The notes: generated from the letters alone by a model not told the origin. Shown: positions 50,350 through 60,213, counted from the stretch's first letter. The stretch is 64,000 nucleotides of DNA from Rugalucina vietnamica (GCA_964017185.1 OZ024873.1:42952760-43016759); one strand, 5' to 3'. Program-made: numbers and translations.

Positions 50350-51308
50350 CTCATGTATTAAAGATATAGTGAGACAATGCAGCGTGACATTGTCTATTCA
50401 AATCAGACTTTTGTCTGTTATGATTACAATACGTGCGGCAACACTAAGAAAGGGCGTTTAAATCAAGACATATACATTCAACGATCGAATTTTTCACCGG
50501 ACGATCAAATGCTACACCGGAGAAAATCGACCAGGAGTGCATTCCAAAGCTGAAAAGAAAATCAAAAACACGTAAAATGGTATTTTGGACATGTTCGAGG
50601 CCATATAAATGGTAAGCAAGCATACTCATACTATTTGTAGAGAAAGCCTATGCACCTGCAAATTTGGAGCTGATATGAATTTTCATTGCAAGTACGACTA
50701 ATTATGAAACCCACATTGGTCGCCGGTGCTATATGATCAGAAAAGCACGAATTAAAGAACATTTATGCATTTCCAGACTTTTAGAGGTGTGTTAAAGATT
50801 TTGTTTTGGCAAACATTTTCATTATCATTTTTATAGATCGAATTGTTGACCGACAATTTTCGGCAGTTCCCTCGGGGTTTTCTCGGTCCTGCTACATTAT
50901 CAGCTGAAATAATCTTCCAAAATATACCTGTTTGTGCATGCCGTGTGTGCGTGATAGCCGTCAGAACTTGTGACCGGCTTCAGAATTAAATTAGCTACCT
51001 ATTTATCATCAGCTTTCGCGAGTTTTCATTGTCTTCTAGCTACTCGTATGTAGTTTTTGATGAATTAAACCAAAATGCGCGAAGCATTTGACCTCAGCTT
51101 GTCATAGAAAGCGTAGAAGTCATTATTACGGGGAATTGTATTCCCCGACTTTTGACTTCTTTCCTTAAAAAAAATATTTTGCGCAAAAAATACAGAGTAT
51201 GCAAAGCGTGTTTACCTTTTTGTGTCATCTAATCCTTCACCATGTTACAATCAAATCGATTTTCCTATATGCACCAGTGGGGAAGTATTTGATCGTTTGG
51301 TAGGCGTG
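50350..51308 (-). repeat. Right arm of a 2.5-kb palindrome
   Basis: This is the inverted copy of 48838-49787. Its inner end starts at CTCATGTATTAAAGATATAG, and its outer end is GATCGTTTGGTAGGCGTG. Outside this point the two flanks lose similarity within a few bases, which fixes the boundary. The arms could form a long hairpin in RNA read through both. Confidence 0.88.
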
Positions 51309-51361
51309 AAAAAAACTAAATTGTCAATTAGATACTTGTACTAAGAAAACATATTGTAAGC

Positions 51362-52290
51362 CAAGTGAGCAGCTATTTCCCAAAAGGTGGCCACATAGTT
51401 TCCTAAACCTAACTAAAATATGACTAGAAAATGTGTTTATGAAACACAATGCCTCATAGCTTTCAAGATGTGAAAATGTCCGAAAAATGACTAAAGTTCA
51501 AATTGCACAAAAGTGACAAAAATTAATCTGAGGAGTATATCCCAACCACATGCATATCTTCAAAGCATGGTCACATTGTCTGTAAAGTTTCAAAAGTATC
51601 GGTATTAAACTGTAGGAGTTGCACACACAAGGTACCTTCTATCTATTCACTAAAATGCAAAAAAATGACTAAAGGTTCAAATTGTGAAAAAAAAAAAAAA
51701 TGACCAAAAATAATCTGAGAATCTGAGGATTATATCCAAATGTCCAAAACACATGCATATCTTCAGACCATGCCCATAACTTATGTAAAGTTTTAAAGCA
51801 ATTGGCATGAAACTGTATGAGGAGTTGCGCACACAAGGTACCAACTGTCCATTCACTTTCATTGTCAAAATGCCAGAAAAATGGCTAAGTTCATGCAAAT
51901 TGTGAAAAAGTGACAAAAATTAATCTGATGATTATATCCAAACCACATGCATATCTTCAAAGCATGGTCACAACATCTGTAAAGTTTCAAGAGAATCAGT
52001 ATTAAACTGTGGGAGGAGTTGCGCACACAAGGTACCCACTGTCTATTCACTTTATCAAGAATTAAAAAAGGAAATAACTCTCACATAATGGGCCCCTAGC
52101 CCCTTGAATTTACCTGAAAGAAGAAATACAGGTCCTATGAATTTTCATAATGAAACCATATACCAAATTTCAAGATCCTAGCTCTAATGGTTCCTGACCG
52201 AGTGCTAAGCGTAACAGACTCACTGGACTCACTCTACGGACAGACCCAAACCAATATGACCCTTCATCTTCTTCGTAGTTGGGGGCATGA
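51362..52290 (-). mobile_element. Reverse element with three ~200-bp tandem units
   Basis: Read on the minus strand, it starts near ATGCCCCCAACTACGAAGAA (inverse of 52267-52286), followed by GTCTGTCCGTA. This layout matches the TATACCCCC / CCGTCCGT heads of the other families here. The body has three tandem units ending in CACACAAGGTACC (51625, 51831, 52025), with periods of about 206 and 194 bp. The other end near 51362 is AGTGAGCAGCTATTTCCC; it resembles 27877. No protein is encoded. The minus frames at 51677 and 51865 are by-products. Confidence 0.55.
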
Positions 52291-52295
52291 AAGCG

Positions 52296-52399
52296 AACAT
52301 AAGGTGCAAACAGCACAAAAATTGAACACCATGACATAAAACAATAAGAACCACAACAGAAGTATCGCATTGGAACGATCAGTAATATAAAATTACTGT
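52296..52399 (+). repeat. Dispersed repeat, copy 2
   Basis: This is the second copy of the stretch at 29143-29236. Shared pieces include CAAAAATTGA, ACATAAAACAA, AGAAGTATCGCAT and CAGTAATATAAAATTACTG. Confidence 0.6.
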
Positions 52400-52574
52400 T
52401 TGAACAATTGGAACACTTAAATGACATCATCATTGATATCCATATGATTTTTACAGCAGTTTGTGTTGTTTTCGTTCATAGTGTGCGCTAATTAGAACAA
52501 TATTTTGTTTGAAAAGTTAAGTGCACTGTGTGCTAATTAGAATGAATATGGTAATATAGCTTTTTTTTCCCTAC

Positions 52575-52776
52575 TGTGACGGGATAGCCTCCCTTTGAAA
52601 AATATGTTGGTGCAACATATTAGGCATATTGAGTGCTTGTAATATGCAAATTTTCAAACTCGAAACTTTGTGAATCGAGTAAGTGTTGAGTACATAGCAC
52701 AGTAAACCACCCTTGGTGGATGAGCATGCTTTTCCACTGACGGGGTTTGCTGTGGCTTGTTCGGCCGTTCGTTACA
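52575..52776 (+). repeat. 5' LTR of the TRIM
   Basis: This 202-bp LTR contains CATAGCACAGTAAACCACCC and AGCATGCTTTTCCACTGACG, shared with the 3' copy. No clear TATA box can be pinned down. The last 30 bases or so (GGCTTGTTCGGCCGTTCGTTACA region) differ clearly from the 3' LTR. Confidence 0.92.
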
Positions 52777-52778
52777 TT

Positions 52779-52796
52779 TGGTGGCAGCGGTGGGAT
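52779..52796 (+). promoter_or_regulatory. Primer-binding site for tRNA-Leu
   Basis: TGGTGGCAGCGGTGGGAT begins two bases after the LTR. It is complementary to CCA plus the acceptor stem and T-arm end of animal tRNA-Leu (ATCCCACCGCTGCCA-CCA, recalled). This is the expected position and start (TGG) for reverse-transcription priming. Confidence 0.88.
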
Positions 52797-52867
52797 AATG
52801 ACAGCTGCCAGACCGGGGTTGCCTTACCCATGTAGTCCCCAGGCCAAGACTCGGGGTGAGTCTTCTC

Positions 52868-52878
52868 GGAGGGGGAAG
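52868..52878 (+). promoter_or_regulatory. Polypurine tract of the TRIM
   Basis: GGAGGGGGAAG lies three bases upstream of the 3' LTR, the expected place for plus-strand priming. Confidence 0.85.
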
Positions 52879-52881
52879 TAA

Positions 52882-53083
52882 TGTGACGGGATAGCCTCCC
52901 TTGGAAAAATATGTTGGTGCAACGTATTAGGCATATTGAGTGCTTGTAATATGCAAATTTTCAAACTCGAAACTTTGTGAATCGAGTAAGTGTTGAGTAC
53001 ATAGCACAGTAAACCACCCTTGGTGGATGAGCATGCTTTTCCACTGACGGGGTTTCTGTGGCTCAGCTCGGCTACACGTTACA
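52882..53083 (+). repeat. 3' LTR of the TRIM
   Basis: This is the second LTR copy, nearly identical to the first over its first 170 bases (for example, a T-to-G change in CCCTTTG and CAACATATT versus CAACGTATT). It differs over the last 30 or so (CTCAGCTCGGCTACACGTTACA). Confidence 0.92.
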
Positions 53084-53087
53084 CTAC

Positions 53088-53815
53088 CAGTACTCATATG
53101 CATATAAACTTATAAAGTACTGGTAGCCTGCCTTAAGATGGCTTAACCAGGAACAGTATATGGCTAGGTGACTGTCCCAACATGACTTCAGCTGTTGAAT
53201 GTAAACATACCGTAAATCACTTACACAACAGACAAGTCTTTTTCTCTCTGGTGTGAGTGGGGATTTCATTTTTGAATAAAATTAGTTGCTCAACTTTTCT
53301 AAAACTTTAAATGAAAATCCTTTTTTTTTAATTTTTTAATGTGAAAATATTCTGTCAATTTTCATAATTCTAAAATGATGATAAATTGATAATACCCCTT
53401 CCTTTTATGTTCATAAAATCAGGTAATAAAGTATTGATCGCTTTATATGGCAGCCTGGGGCTATAATGAAACAATACCTGTGCATTATGAAATTGGTTGC
53501 ATCATGAAAAAACTATTTTAGGAGTTTCTTATCTGGTCAAACATTTATTTGGGCTGTGTAGCCATTGGAGTTGTTTCAAGGTTTGAAAATTTGCGTGAAT
53601 GTGCTTACCACATGATGACAACAACAAACTGATCAGCTTCTTGTCTTTGTGCTGTTCTGCGCCTTTATATAAATTTATCAATATATATGTTAAAACAGTT
53701 TTTCTCATGATGTAGCCCAGTTTTAACAATGTTGATTTTTTCTTCTTTATTTTAGTGAAAAGAGGGATGATTAAAGACTGACTGTCACACAGTACTGTAA
53801 GTATGTTTTAATGAA
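53088..53815. other. Interval without a recognisable gene
   Basis: AT-rich unique sequence. The minus frames at 53084-53269 and 53529-53729 show no recognised domain. Confidence 0.45.
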
Positions 53816-53817
53816 TA

Positions 53818-55424
53818 CACTCCAACCTCTTTAGTACGCGCATCAGTATAACGCGTTTACCGGTATAACGCGGTGCCTGCTTGGACCCCAAAAATTTCTG
53901 TTTATGGGAAAAAACGATGTCAAAAAAAAAAAAAAAAAAAGAAAAAAAAATCTGAAAATCCCACAAAACGATCTCTCATTCATTCTTAAAAAATCCTTAT
54001 ACCTGAATATACAAGGTGTCAAACATAAATCAATTGAATAAACAAACTTTTAAATCCAATCAATAAAAACGCCAATTAGTCTACACCAGATGTGATTGAG
54101 CAGTGTCATTGGGATCAACTTAGGTAATTTATGCAAACATCCGGTCGTAAACAATGAATGGGCCAGTGCCGAACAAAACATTAATTCGGGCAATATAATA
54201 ATGGAATGATCAGACCACCCTGTATGAAAGGGTTTGATAATTACAACACTCAAACTATAAAGCGCACAGTAAACACTGATCAGGGGTAGAATATATCAGT
54301 CTTTACTGTCTCTCTTACACTTTTTTAGTTTTTGTCATGTAGTAGCTCAGTGGAAAAACACCAATACAATGACCTTGATCTGGGTTGTTCAAGCGCATAA
54401 TTTGAATACAGTTGCTCCCCCTTGTAAAAATGTTGTACATACGTTTTGGTAAAATCTGTATTTATCCAACACAATCGGCGTAGTCTTACATTACTGACAA
54501 TGATGTATAATTTCATTTACATAATTATATTCAATTCAACTATAAAAAAAAGATTTGTGATAGCAAATCTATAAAATTGAAAGAATTTTACTGATAAAAT
54601 ATCAAAGGTACACACCTTTATACTGTTAAATTTTTGACCTACAAAATGGGTCCGTGACACTTCGCCGAAAACCACTTTGCCGAAAAGACAGTTCGCCGAA
54701 ACGACACTTTGCCGAATGCGACACTTCGCCGAAATATTGCCGAAATTCGGCAAAAATGCCGAAAAAGATTTTATTAAGAGTATTTTATACATTTTTTTTT
54801 TTTTCATAAATTTTACTCATTCCACATCATTATTACGCTTTTAACGATTAAATGTGTATAGATCTATAAAGAAATTCATTCTAAATTCTTAAGGAAATAA
54901 TGATTAGGTACATCAATGACCAATTATGGCGATAAAACTAATTAATATATGACCAATATAAAACATGGCGATTAACATAATTAATTAATCGTATTATTAT
55001 TAACATGAACACATTTTACTTAATGAATAAACAAACAAGGTAAAAACAAACATAATTATAATGCTATTATATTAGACAATTAAGGCTCGTCTAATGAACA
55101 TTAGTTTTCCTCAAGCATGGCTCATTGTTAGTCATTTGAAATTTTCGGCGAAGTGTCGCACCGCAGAAGAATTTTCGGCATTGTGTCGTTTCGGCGAAAT
55201 GTCTTTTCGGCGAAGTGGTTTTCGGCAAAGTGTCGTGCACCGTACAAAATATCTTATTGATGTAAAACCATTCATTACATTTGAAGATACCATAAACATA
55301 GGTGGTTCTTCATAGCACAAACATGCAAGGACCTGATGGTGTGTCAGTCGTTAGTACGCGACTCACTTATAATGCGGTTCAATTTTGTGGACCCCGACCG
55401 TCGCGTACTAACGAGGTTGGAGTG
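53818..55424. mobile_element. pogo/Tigger-like TIR element with nested insertion
   Basis: The termini are CACTCCAACCTCTTTAGTACGCG on the left (two parts: CACTCCAACCTC and TTTAGTACGCG) and the inverse, CGCGTACTAACGAGGTTGG plus AGTG, on the right. TA flanks both sides (53816-53817 and 55425-55426). Subterminal TATAACGCG and GGACCCC motifs also face each other. TA duplication with this type of end is usual for pogo/Tigger (Tc1/mariner) elements. Removing the nested element at 54648-55242 with its duplication leaves about 1 kb, and no transposase is recognisable. An A run lies at 53923-53949. Confidence 0.8.
54648..55242. mobile_element. TIR element with tandem CTTCGCCGAAA modules
   Basis: The left end starts GGGTCCGTGACACTTCGCC; the right end, inverted, starts CGGTGCACGACACTTTGCC. 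Each end is a short array of modules like ACACTTCGCCGAAA. An 8-bp target duplication TACAAAAT lies at 54640-54647 and 55243-55250. It is 595 bp with an AT-rich interior and no transposase. The layout and the terminal GGGTSC-GACA pattern are the same as in the 41572-42727 element, although the module sequence is different. It sits inside the pogo-like element, so it is the younger of the two. Confidence 0.88.
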
Positions 55425-55645
55425 TAACTAAATTCTGCAACATTTCATTCACATTTGATACCTGGAAGGAAGATAAAACATCTTGTTTCAACTGAATTAA
55501 AAATATAGGAATAAAATACAATATTAAAATCATACATACAGATATATGACTGACAAAAATATGAAGCAGTAATTTTTATCGCATCTGCTTATAGCAGGGT
55601 GCGATATAGGAGTCCAAATTTCCGTCTGTTTGAATTGATGTTTTA

Positions 55646-56108
55646 TGCACCAGTCATTTGCATTCCCGGCTCCCCCGGGGCCGGGGAATAGCGGAGCTTT
55701 CAACTTTTCAATTTTTAAAGCCCGGTTAAAAGCCTGGCACTGCCGGGCAAGAGTTTTGGTAAAACCCCTGCTAAAAGCCCTGGCTCCCCAGGGGCTGACA
55801 ATAACGTGGAACAACAGCTGGGAGTTGTTCTGATGAAACTGAAACATGGGAGATGGTCCTCATTTTATGCATGTAAATGTTCAGGTGCATTTGGAAATTA
55901 AATAAGTACCATAAAGATAATTAAATGTTAAAAATATCATTAAAATCTAATTTGAATTAATGTGACAGTGTATTGGCGGGAAATCATGACCCCCGCAAAT
56001 CCCCGGCACTGCTGGGACACATCAGAGGTTAAAGCCAGGCACTTTAGCCCCGCTATGTCCCCGCTATCCCCGGCCCCGGGGGAGCCGGGGATACAAATGA
56101 CTGGTGCA
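55646..56108. mobile_element. GC-rich TIR element with TTA duplication
   Basis: TGCACCAGTCATTTG is inverted at the right as CAAATGACTGGTGCA. Just inside, both ends carry CCCGGCTCCCCCGGGGCCGG or its inverse, so the TIR is about 48 bp. TTA flanks both sides (55643-55645 and 56109-56111). A 3-bp TTA duplication suits PIF/Harbinger-type elements. It is 463 bp with no transposase. Inside are GC-rich modules such as CCTGGCACTGCCGGGC and CCCCGGCACTGCTGGG. The overlapping frames on both strands are shadows of the inverted repeat. Confidence 0.8.
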
Positions 56109-56217
56109 TTAAACCTTTGTGTATATAGAGAGAAATGGAATATAATACTAATTGTGGACATTCTGGACTGAGACAGGAATGTGTAGCAAGTGAAAAAAAA
56201 TACTGCTGTTTCATTAG

Positions 56218-56400
56218 TGGTGGTACAGTTTCAAAGAAGTAATAAATTATCATCTGACATTAAAGGCAAAGGTATATTTAAGTTCTGCTCTGAAAGTTGT
56301 TTGTGGGCATTCAAATCTGTTCTTAAGAATTTAAGATTTAGTGCCATAAAAAATAGAGGAGAGACCTTTAAATTCTTGTTTAAGTGTCCAAATCTGATAG
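56218..56400 (+). CDS. Possible isolated internal exon (very tentative)
   Basis: An open frame (from 56190) ends just after an AG|GTTAGTAT sequence at 56401 that resembles a splice donor. A TTTCATTAG acceptor-like sequence precedes 56218. The 183 bp between them is a multiple of three and would encode a basic, Cys-containing peptide (FKFCSESCLWAFKSVLKNLR, then RGETFKFLFKCPN). It overlaps no repeat I recognise. I do not know the family, there is no companion exon in view, and such a combination can arise by chance. Confidence 0.15.
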
Positions 56401-56405
56401 GTTAG

Positions 56406-57014
56406 TATGATAAAACCCAAACTTTGCTACCTTTTGGCTATGACTTGTGATGATTATAAAGCTGAAGAACGGTATGATATGTTACACTCAAATTTTCAAC
56501 ATATCATTTCACCATAATGAGAAGATTATAACTTGATGTAGATTGTATACACATAGCATAAAATACTGATTCTGAACATAATAACAACAGGCTCGAAATA
56601 TAATTTTAAGTGCTTAAATTATAATTTCCTTCAAAGGTCTTTATAGTGACAATAATAGTGTTTTACTATTCACAACATTACAAGAATCGTAAGTTTACAG
56701 AAATTCAAGAACACTAAAATTCTGAAAGCATGAAAGCTTTTACCCAAACCATAACATACTTCTTAAGCCTGAGGAAATAATTCTGTTTACTTTCAATATA
56801 CCCTCGATGTCGTTGTTTAACTATCGATCGACCTTAAATTACCTTGATACTTTATACGCGCTTATATTTATTTTTAGCCAGAGAGTGACAACGAAGTATT
56901 TTTGGATCGATGACCTTGAGTTTGCTTCGTTTACAATGTAATCAGATATTTAGCATGTGTGATCAGCCATCGTTGTCCAAACATAAAAGTCATAGTTGTT
57001 ACTTGGTGGTTATA
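56406..57014. other. Interval without a recognisable gene
   Basis: AT-rich unique sequence with nothing recognisable. Confidence 0.45.
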
Positions 57015-57265
57015 ATTGAGCCGCCTCGTGGGAAAACCAACAATGTGGTTTTCGAACAGGTCTGACACTAACCAACCTGTTCAAGCACAGAAAATAGCCA
57101 GAAGCTTGAAATTTTGGATTTAACTTGAGTAGAAGAGGAATTGTACTATCCGAGCAGCGAAAACAAAGGCGCTGAAGCTTCGCGGTTACCGCGCGAAGCT
57201 GATCTGCGTCTTTGTTTTCGCCTATGCGGATTGTTGGTTTTCCCAGGGCCATGAGGCGGCTCATA
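57015..57265 (-). mobile_element. Fold-back MITE (TGAGCCGCCTC termini)
   Basis: TGAGCCGCCTCGTGGGAAAA at the left is matched by its inverse at the right, with AACCAACAAT/ATTGTTGGTT continuing the repeat. A further small palindrome, AGCTTCGCGG-TTACCGCGCGAAGCT, lies near 57174-57200. Possible TA duplications flank 57015 and 57265, but the exact ends are uncertain. Its minus-strand frame (57010-57264) reads ENKDADQLRA, LCFRCSDSTIPLL and CWFSHEAA. This pattern is familiar from fold-back repeats in corals and molluscs (memory) and is not a real protein. Confidence 0.75.
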
Positions 57266-57429
57266 TATTAGCACATTTCTGCCGTCAGGACATCCGCTTG
57301 TTGGCTCATTTGCTCATGCACACCAACAACATATTAAGTATATAGTAACTGTGTCACATTACGAAAACTTGCCCATGCGTTATACAGATTTTAAATATTT
57401 TTGCTAAAAACATCGAATGTCGAACCACG

Positions 57430-57449
57430 TTAGAACCGCCTCGCCGAGA
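57430..57449 (+). repeat. 20-bp motif shared with 60116-60135
   Basis: TTAGAACCGCCTCGCCGAGA is identical at both sites, in the same orientation 2.7 kb apart. A second weaker match follows (GGACATGTTTTCGTGAT at about 57497 versus GGCCACGTTTTCCTGAT at 60137), with about 40 extra bases between at the first site. They are probably two copies of one dispersed repeat end. Confidence 0.6.
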
Positions 57450-57824
57450 CCCACAATCTAATGCATATCCCATTTTTGCTATATAAAAGGTTAACGCGGA
57501 CATGTTTTCGTGATTGACTCTCCCAGCTTCTGAACACCATATTGCACATGAGGCTTTTCCGTAGACAACTTCTCGCCCAGCGATGTCATGTTTCAGATTT
57601 TATTTTCAAATACTTGATGGTATTAGAAAGAGGGGAACTGAACTTCCGTAAGACAACATGAAGATTTGTCTGACATTAAACCCCAAAGCCAATCGAATTG
57701 ACCGAACGATTTGTTGTGTTAACGGCTGTGTTAAACGAAGACATAGACTAGAAACAGTTTAAATTTTAACCCAGCTGTCGTGTAAAACCACATAGAACTT
57801 GACAGACGTTTTGCGTAGTGAAAC

Positions 57825-57990
57825 AGTGTCTTAGGGTGATCTGGGGGAAGAGCATCGGACTCCGTATCGAGACCCCCAAATGCGGCGGCGTGTTGTGTCA
57901 TTGAGCAAGACTCATTAACTCGCCTGCAGCTATGTCTCCGTCTCGACACAAATGGATATTTGTTGACTGGGATGTTAAGCCATTACCAGT
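57825..57990 (+). mobile_element. V-SINE-like fragment
   Basis: GTGTTGTGTCATTGAGCAAG followed by ACTCATTAACTCGC corresponds to the conserved central domain of V-/Meta-type SINEs (GTGTTGTGTCCTTGGGCAAG type, recalled). Upstream, AGAGCATCGGACTCCGTATC looks like a tRNA-derived head. The minus frame at 57731-57949 is a by-product. Confidence 0.55.
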
Positions 57991-58289
57991 CTGACAAAAC
58001 TAACCTTCAACTTATCTTTACACTGATTCATTTGTCGCTGGCATGTCGGCTTTTTAATTAACAGATACAACTATTTATTATCATTTCTCTCCCTCTTGAA
58101 ATTCAAAAGGGAATAACTTTAAAAGGCATAAAGACAAGTTTCAACTAGAATGTCCATCATAACCATGGTAAACAAATATTAAGATAATATCAAAAATAAT
58201 CTCTGGGGTCGAGGCGCATGTCTTATATAGTTTTATATTCGTGACAACTATGCTAAGTGTAATTAATAGTGCTCAAATCGCCCGGAACT

Positions 58290-58342
58290 CCTGTCTCAAT
58301 ATGATCGTACTGTTTAGGTGGGACGTAAAACACCAATAAAAG
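58290..58342 (+). mobile_element. SINE tail fragment
   Basis: GTGGGACGTAAAACACCAAT followed by AAAAG is a typical 3' tail of mollusc V-SINEs. It resembles GTGGGACATTAAACTCAAAA at 60368. The upstream body is diverged. Confidence 0.45.
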
Positions 58343-60110
58343 ATACCAACAGAATCTTACTGAAGAGGACAGAGATAGATCACTGGATGGCAAAACATTG
58401 AGTAGGCCTATTTGTAAACATACCTGTAGGAATGACTATTTAACAATGGATATTGACCAGTGTATTTGTCATCAAGTTTCAAATTGAATAAGATAAGATC
58501 TGTTTAGACAAGTGTAGATCAACCAGTTTATCGTCCGATGGACCGATTTATGGACTGATATTGTTAGTTGCATGTCCATCTGTTTTCAATATAAACATCA
58601 CAATAAAAACGGGAAAACCCCGAGGTTTTATGAAATCATAATGGACATATGCATTTTATTCGTTTGAGATCAACCAAGTGACTCGTTTAAACGCATCAAG
58701 GTCGGTGGGTTAATTTGGAAATATTGTGAAATTAGTTTCGGAATGTGGATATTCATGTTATCTAAATTTTCCGGCATCAATCATTTATGAATCTCGGGTA
58801 TGATTTTCAGATATTACCAAGCAGTGTAGATATGGATTGAATCAGATTCAAAATAATGTTTATTGGATCCGAGGTTTTACACAAGTATATCGACAGACAT
58901 ACAATGACATACAATGAGTATGTATAATTCAGGTGAGTCGGCTGTCGACATACCGAAACATGAAACCCATATCGTTATACTCGCACGAAAGTAACCTTTT
59001 GCGTATTACAAATGGCTCGGTCGACAGCACACTTGCTCCCATGGTATCTGTACCGACCTGGTGCTAAACCTAGCTTCTCTTACCAATGTTTAATATATTT
59101 GGTCCCATTTAGATAATACTAGTCTTTATATCAACTACCATGTTGAAAGTTGTAAAGTTTCAGTAATTCTCTTTGGCTCCATGTTGCCAAATCTAAAGGG
59201 TCACTGACGAGACTTTAATAGTCGAAACCGCGGTATGGCCCATCCCCTTTCTCATTAATGTCTTCACTGCTCTTAAAGGATCTCAGTTTTAATTTTTATT
59301 TGTCGTATTAACGATGGATTTGTCACGAATATGTGTCAAGATGATGCGATTGTAACGTTCGACCATCTGCTTGTGCACACAAATATGCTACAGCATCTGT
59401 TTCAGACTATCCCATATTGCGTGTTAAGACGAAGTTGCATAGACCAATGCAGATTTAAGCTTTCACGTGTGACTACTTTATATCGTGGAATTTCACCATA
59501 AAAAGCGCACGACAGCCATAGAAAACGAAGACATACTTTCAAACTTCTTTGACACTGTCATGCGTTTTGTATATGTATATCAAAATTTGCGTAAAAGAAA
59601 CACTAACTCAAATGAAAACTAACATTGAAAGCGCTTGAAATCATTCCTTGGTATTGAACTTTTACTCTATGCTCCTCCTATGCCAAACCTTTATTTGTCC
59701 TTCATGTGTCAGTCTGACATCTAAGTAGGCAACATAAACGGAATTTCATCATCAACATTGTATCATGACTTCTAAATACATAATTGGTTTAAACCCCACG
59801 CACCCTGTGTCCAGTTGATTTTATCAGTTAATGAATATTTGCTTTGTTGTAATGTCGGGATGTTCACGTCCGTTTTCAAATATCAGTTTGGATATCATAT
59901 TATTAAGAGGTAATGATCAGGAAACAGCTAAATCAGAATGAATTCCCCCTCCAACAACCCGAGATGGGAAAAACTAAACTGACAATCAGGTGCTATACAA
60001 AGACAAGAACGCCGCGGAGGTCAGCATACGACCTATACACTTCGTAGAGGAAAAAACCGATGCTTTGTAAACCCTAAAAGTCATGTTTTGTGTTTCATAC
60101 ATTGTAGGTA
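58343..60110. other. Interval without a recognisable gene
   Basis: About 1.8 kb with no frame of note and no repeat that I recognise. Direct GACATACAAT copies at 58896 and 58906 are the only local structure seen. Confidence 0.45.
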
Positions 60111-60213
60111 TACATTAGAACCGCCTCGCCGAGAACGGCCACGTTTTCCTGATGCTTTTGTATGTGCTCAGTTAAACAAAGCACCTTTGCGGACAAAATA
60201 CCACTGGTATATT

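Larger units (their letters stand above)
52575..53083 (+). mobile_element. TRIM: miniature LTR retrotransposon
   Basis: Two direct 202-bp LTRs (52575-52776 and 52882-53083) start TGTGACGGGATAGCC and end CGTTACA, so they have the canonical TG...CA ends. Only 105 bp lie between them. These hold a primer-binding site right after the 5' LTR and a purine tract right before the 3' LTR. CTAC at 52571-52574 and 53084-53087 is a 4-bp target duplication. There is no gag or pol, so it must have moved with proteins supplied in trans. The whole element is 509 bp, typical of TRIMs. I know of no name for this family. Confidence 0.93.

Noticed and set aside
52575-53083. Simple 307-bp-step tandem duplication
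   Set aside because: TG...CA ends, a tRNA-Leu primer site directly after the first copy, a purine tract directly before the second, and a CTAC duplication identify LTRs.
55094-55320. ORFs on both strands at 55.1-55.3 kb
   Set aside because: They are built from the CTTCGCCGAAA module array of the nested TIR element.
55530-56253. Overlapping ORFs on both strands at 55.5-56.2 kb
   Set aside because: They are mirror readings of the GC-rich terminal inverted repeats of the 55646-56108 element.
57010-57264. 84-codon minus-strand protein
   Set aside because: It spans exactly the inverted-repeat MITE, including both termini, and resembles a known spurious translation of such repeats.
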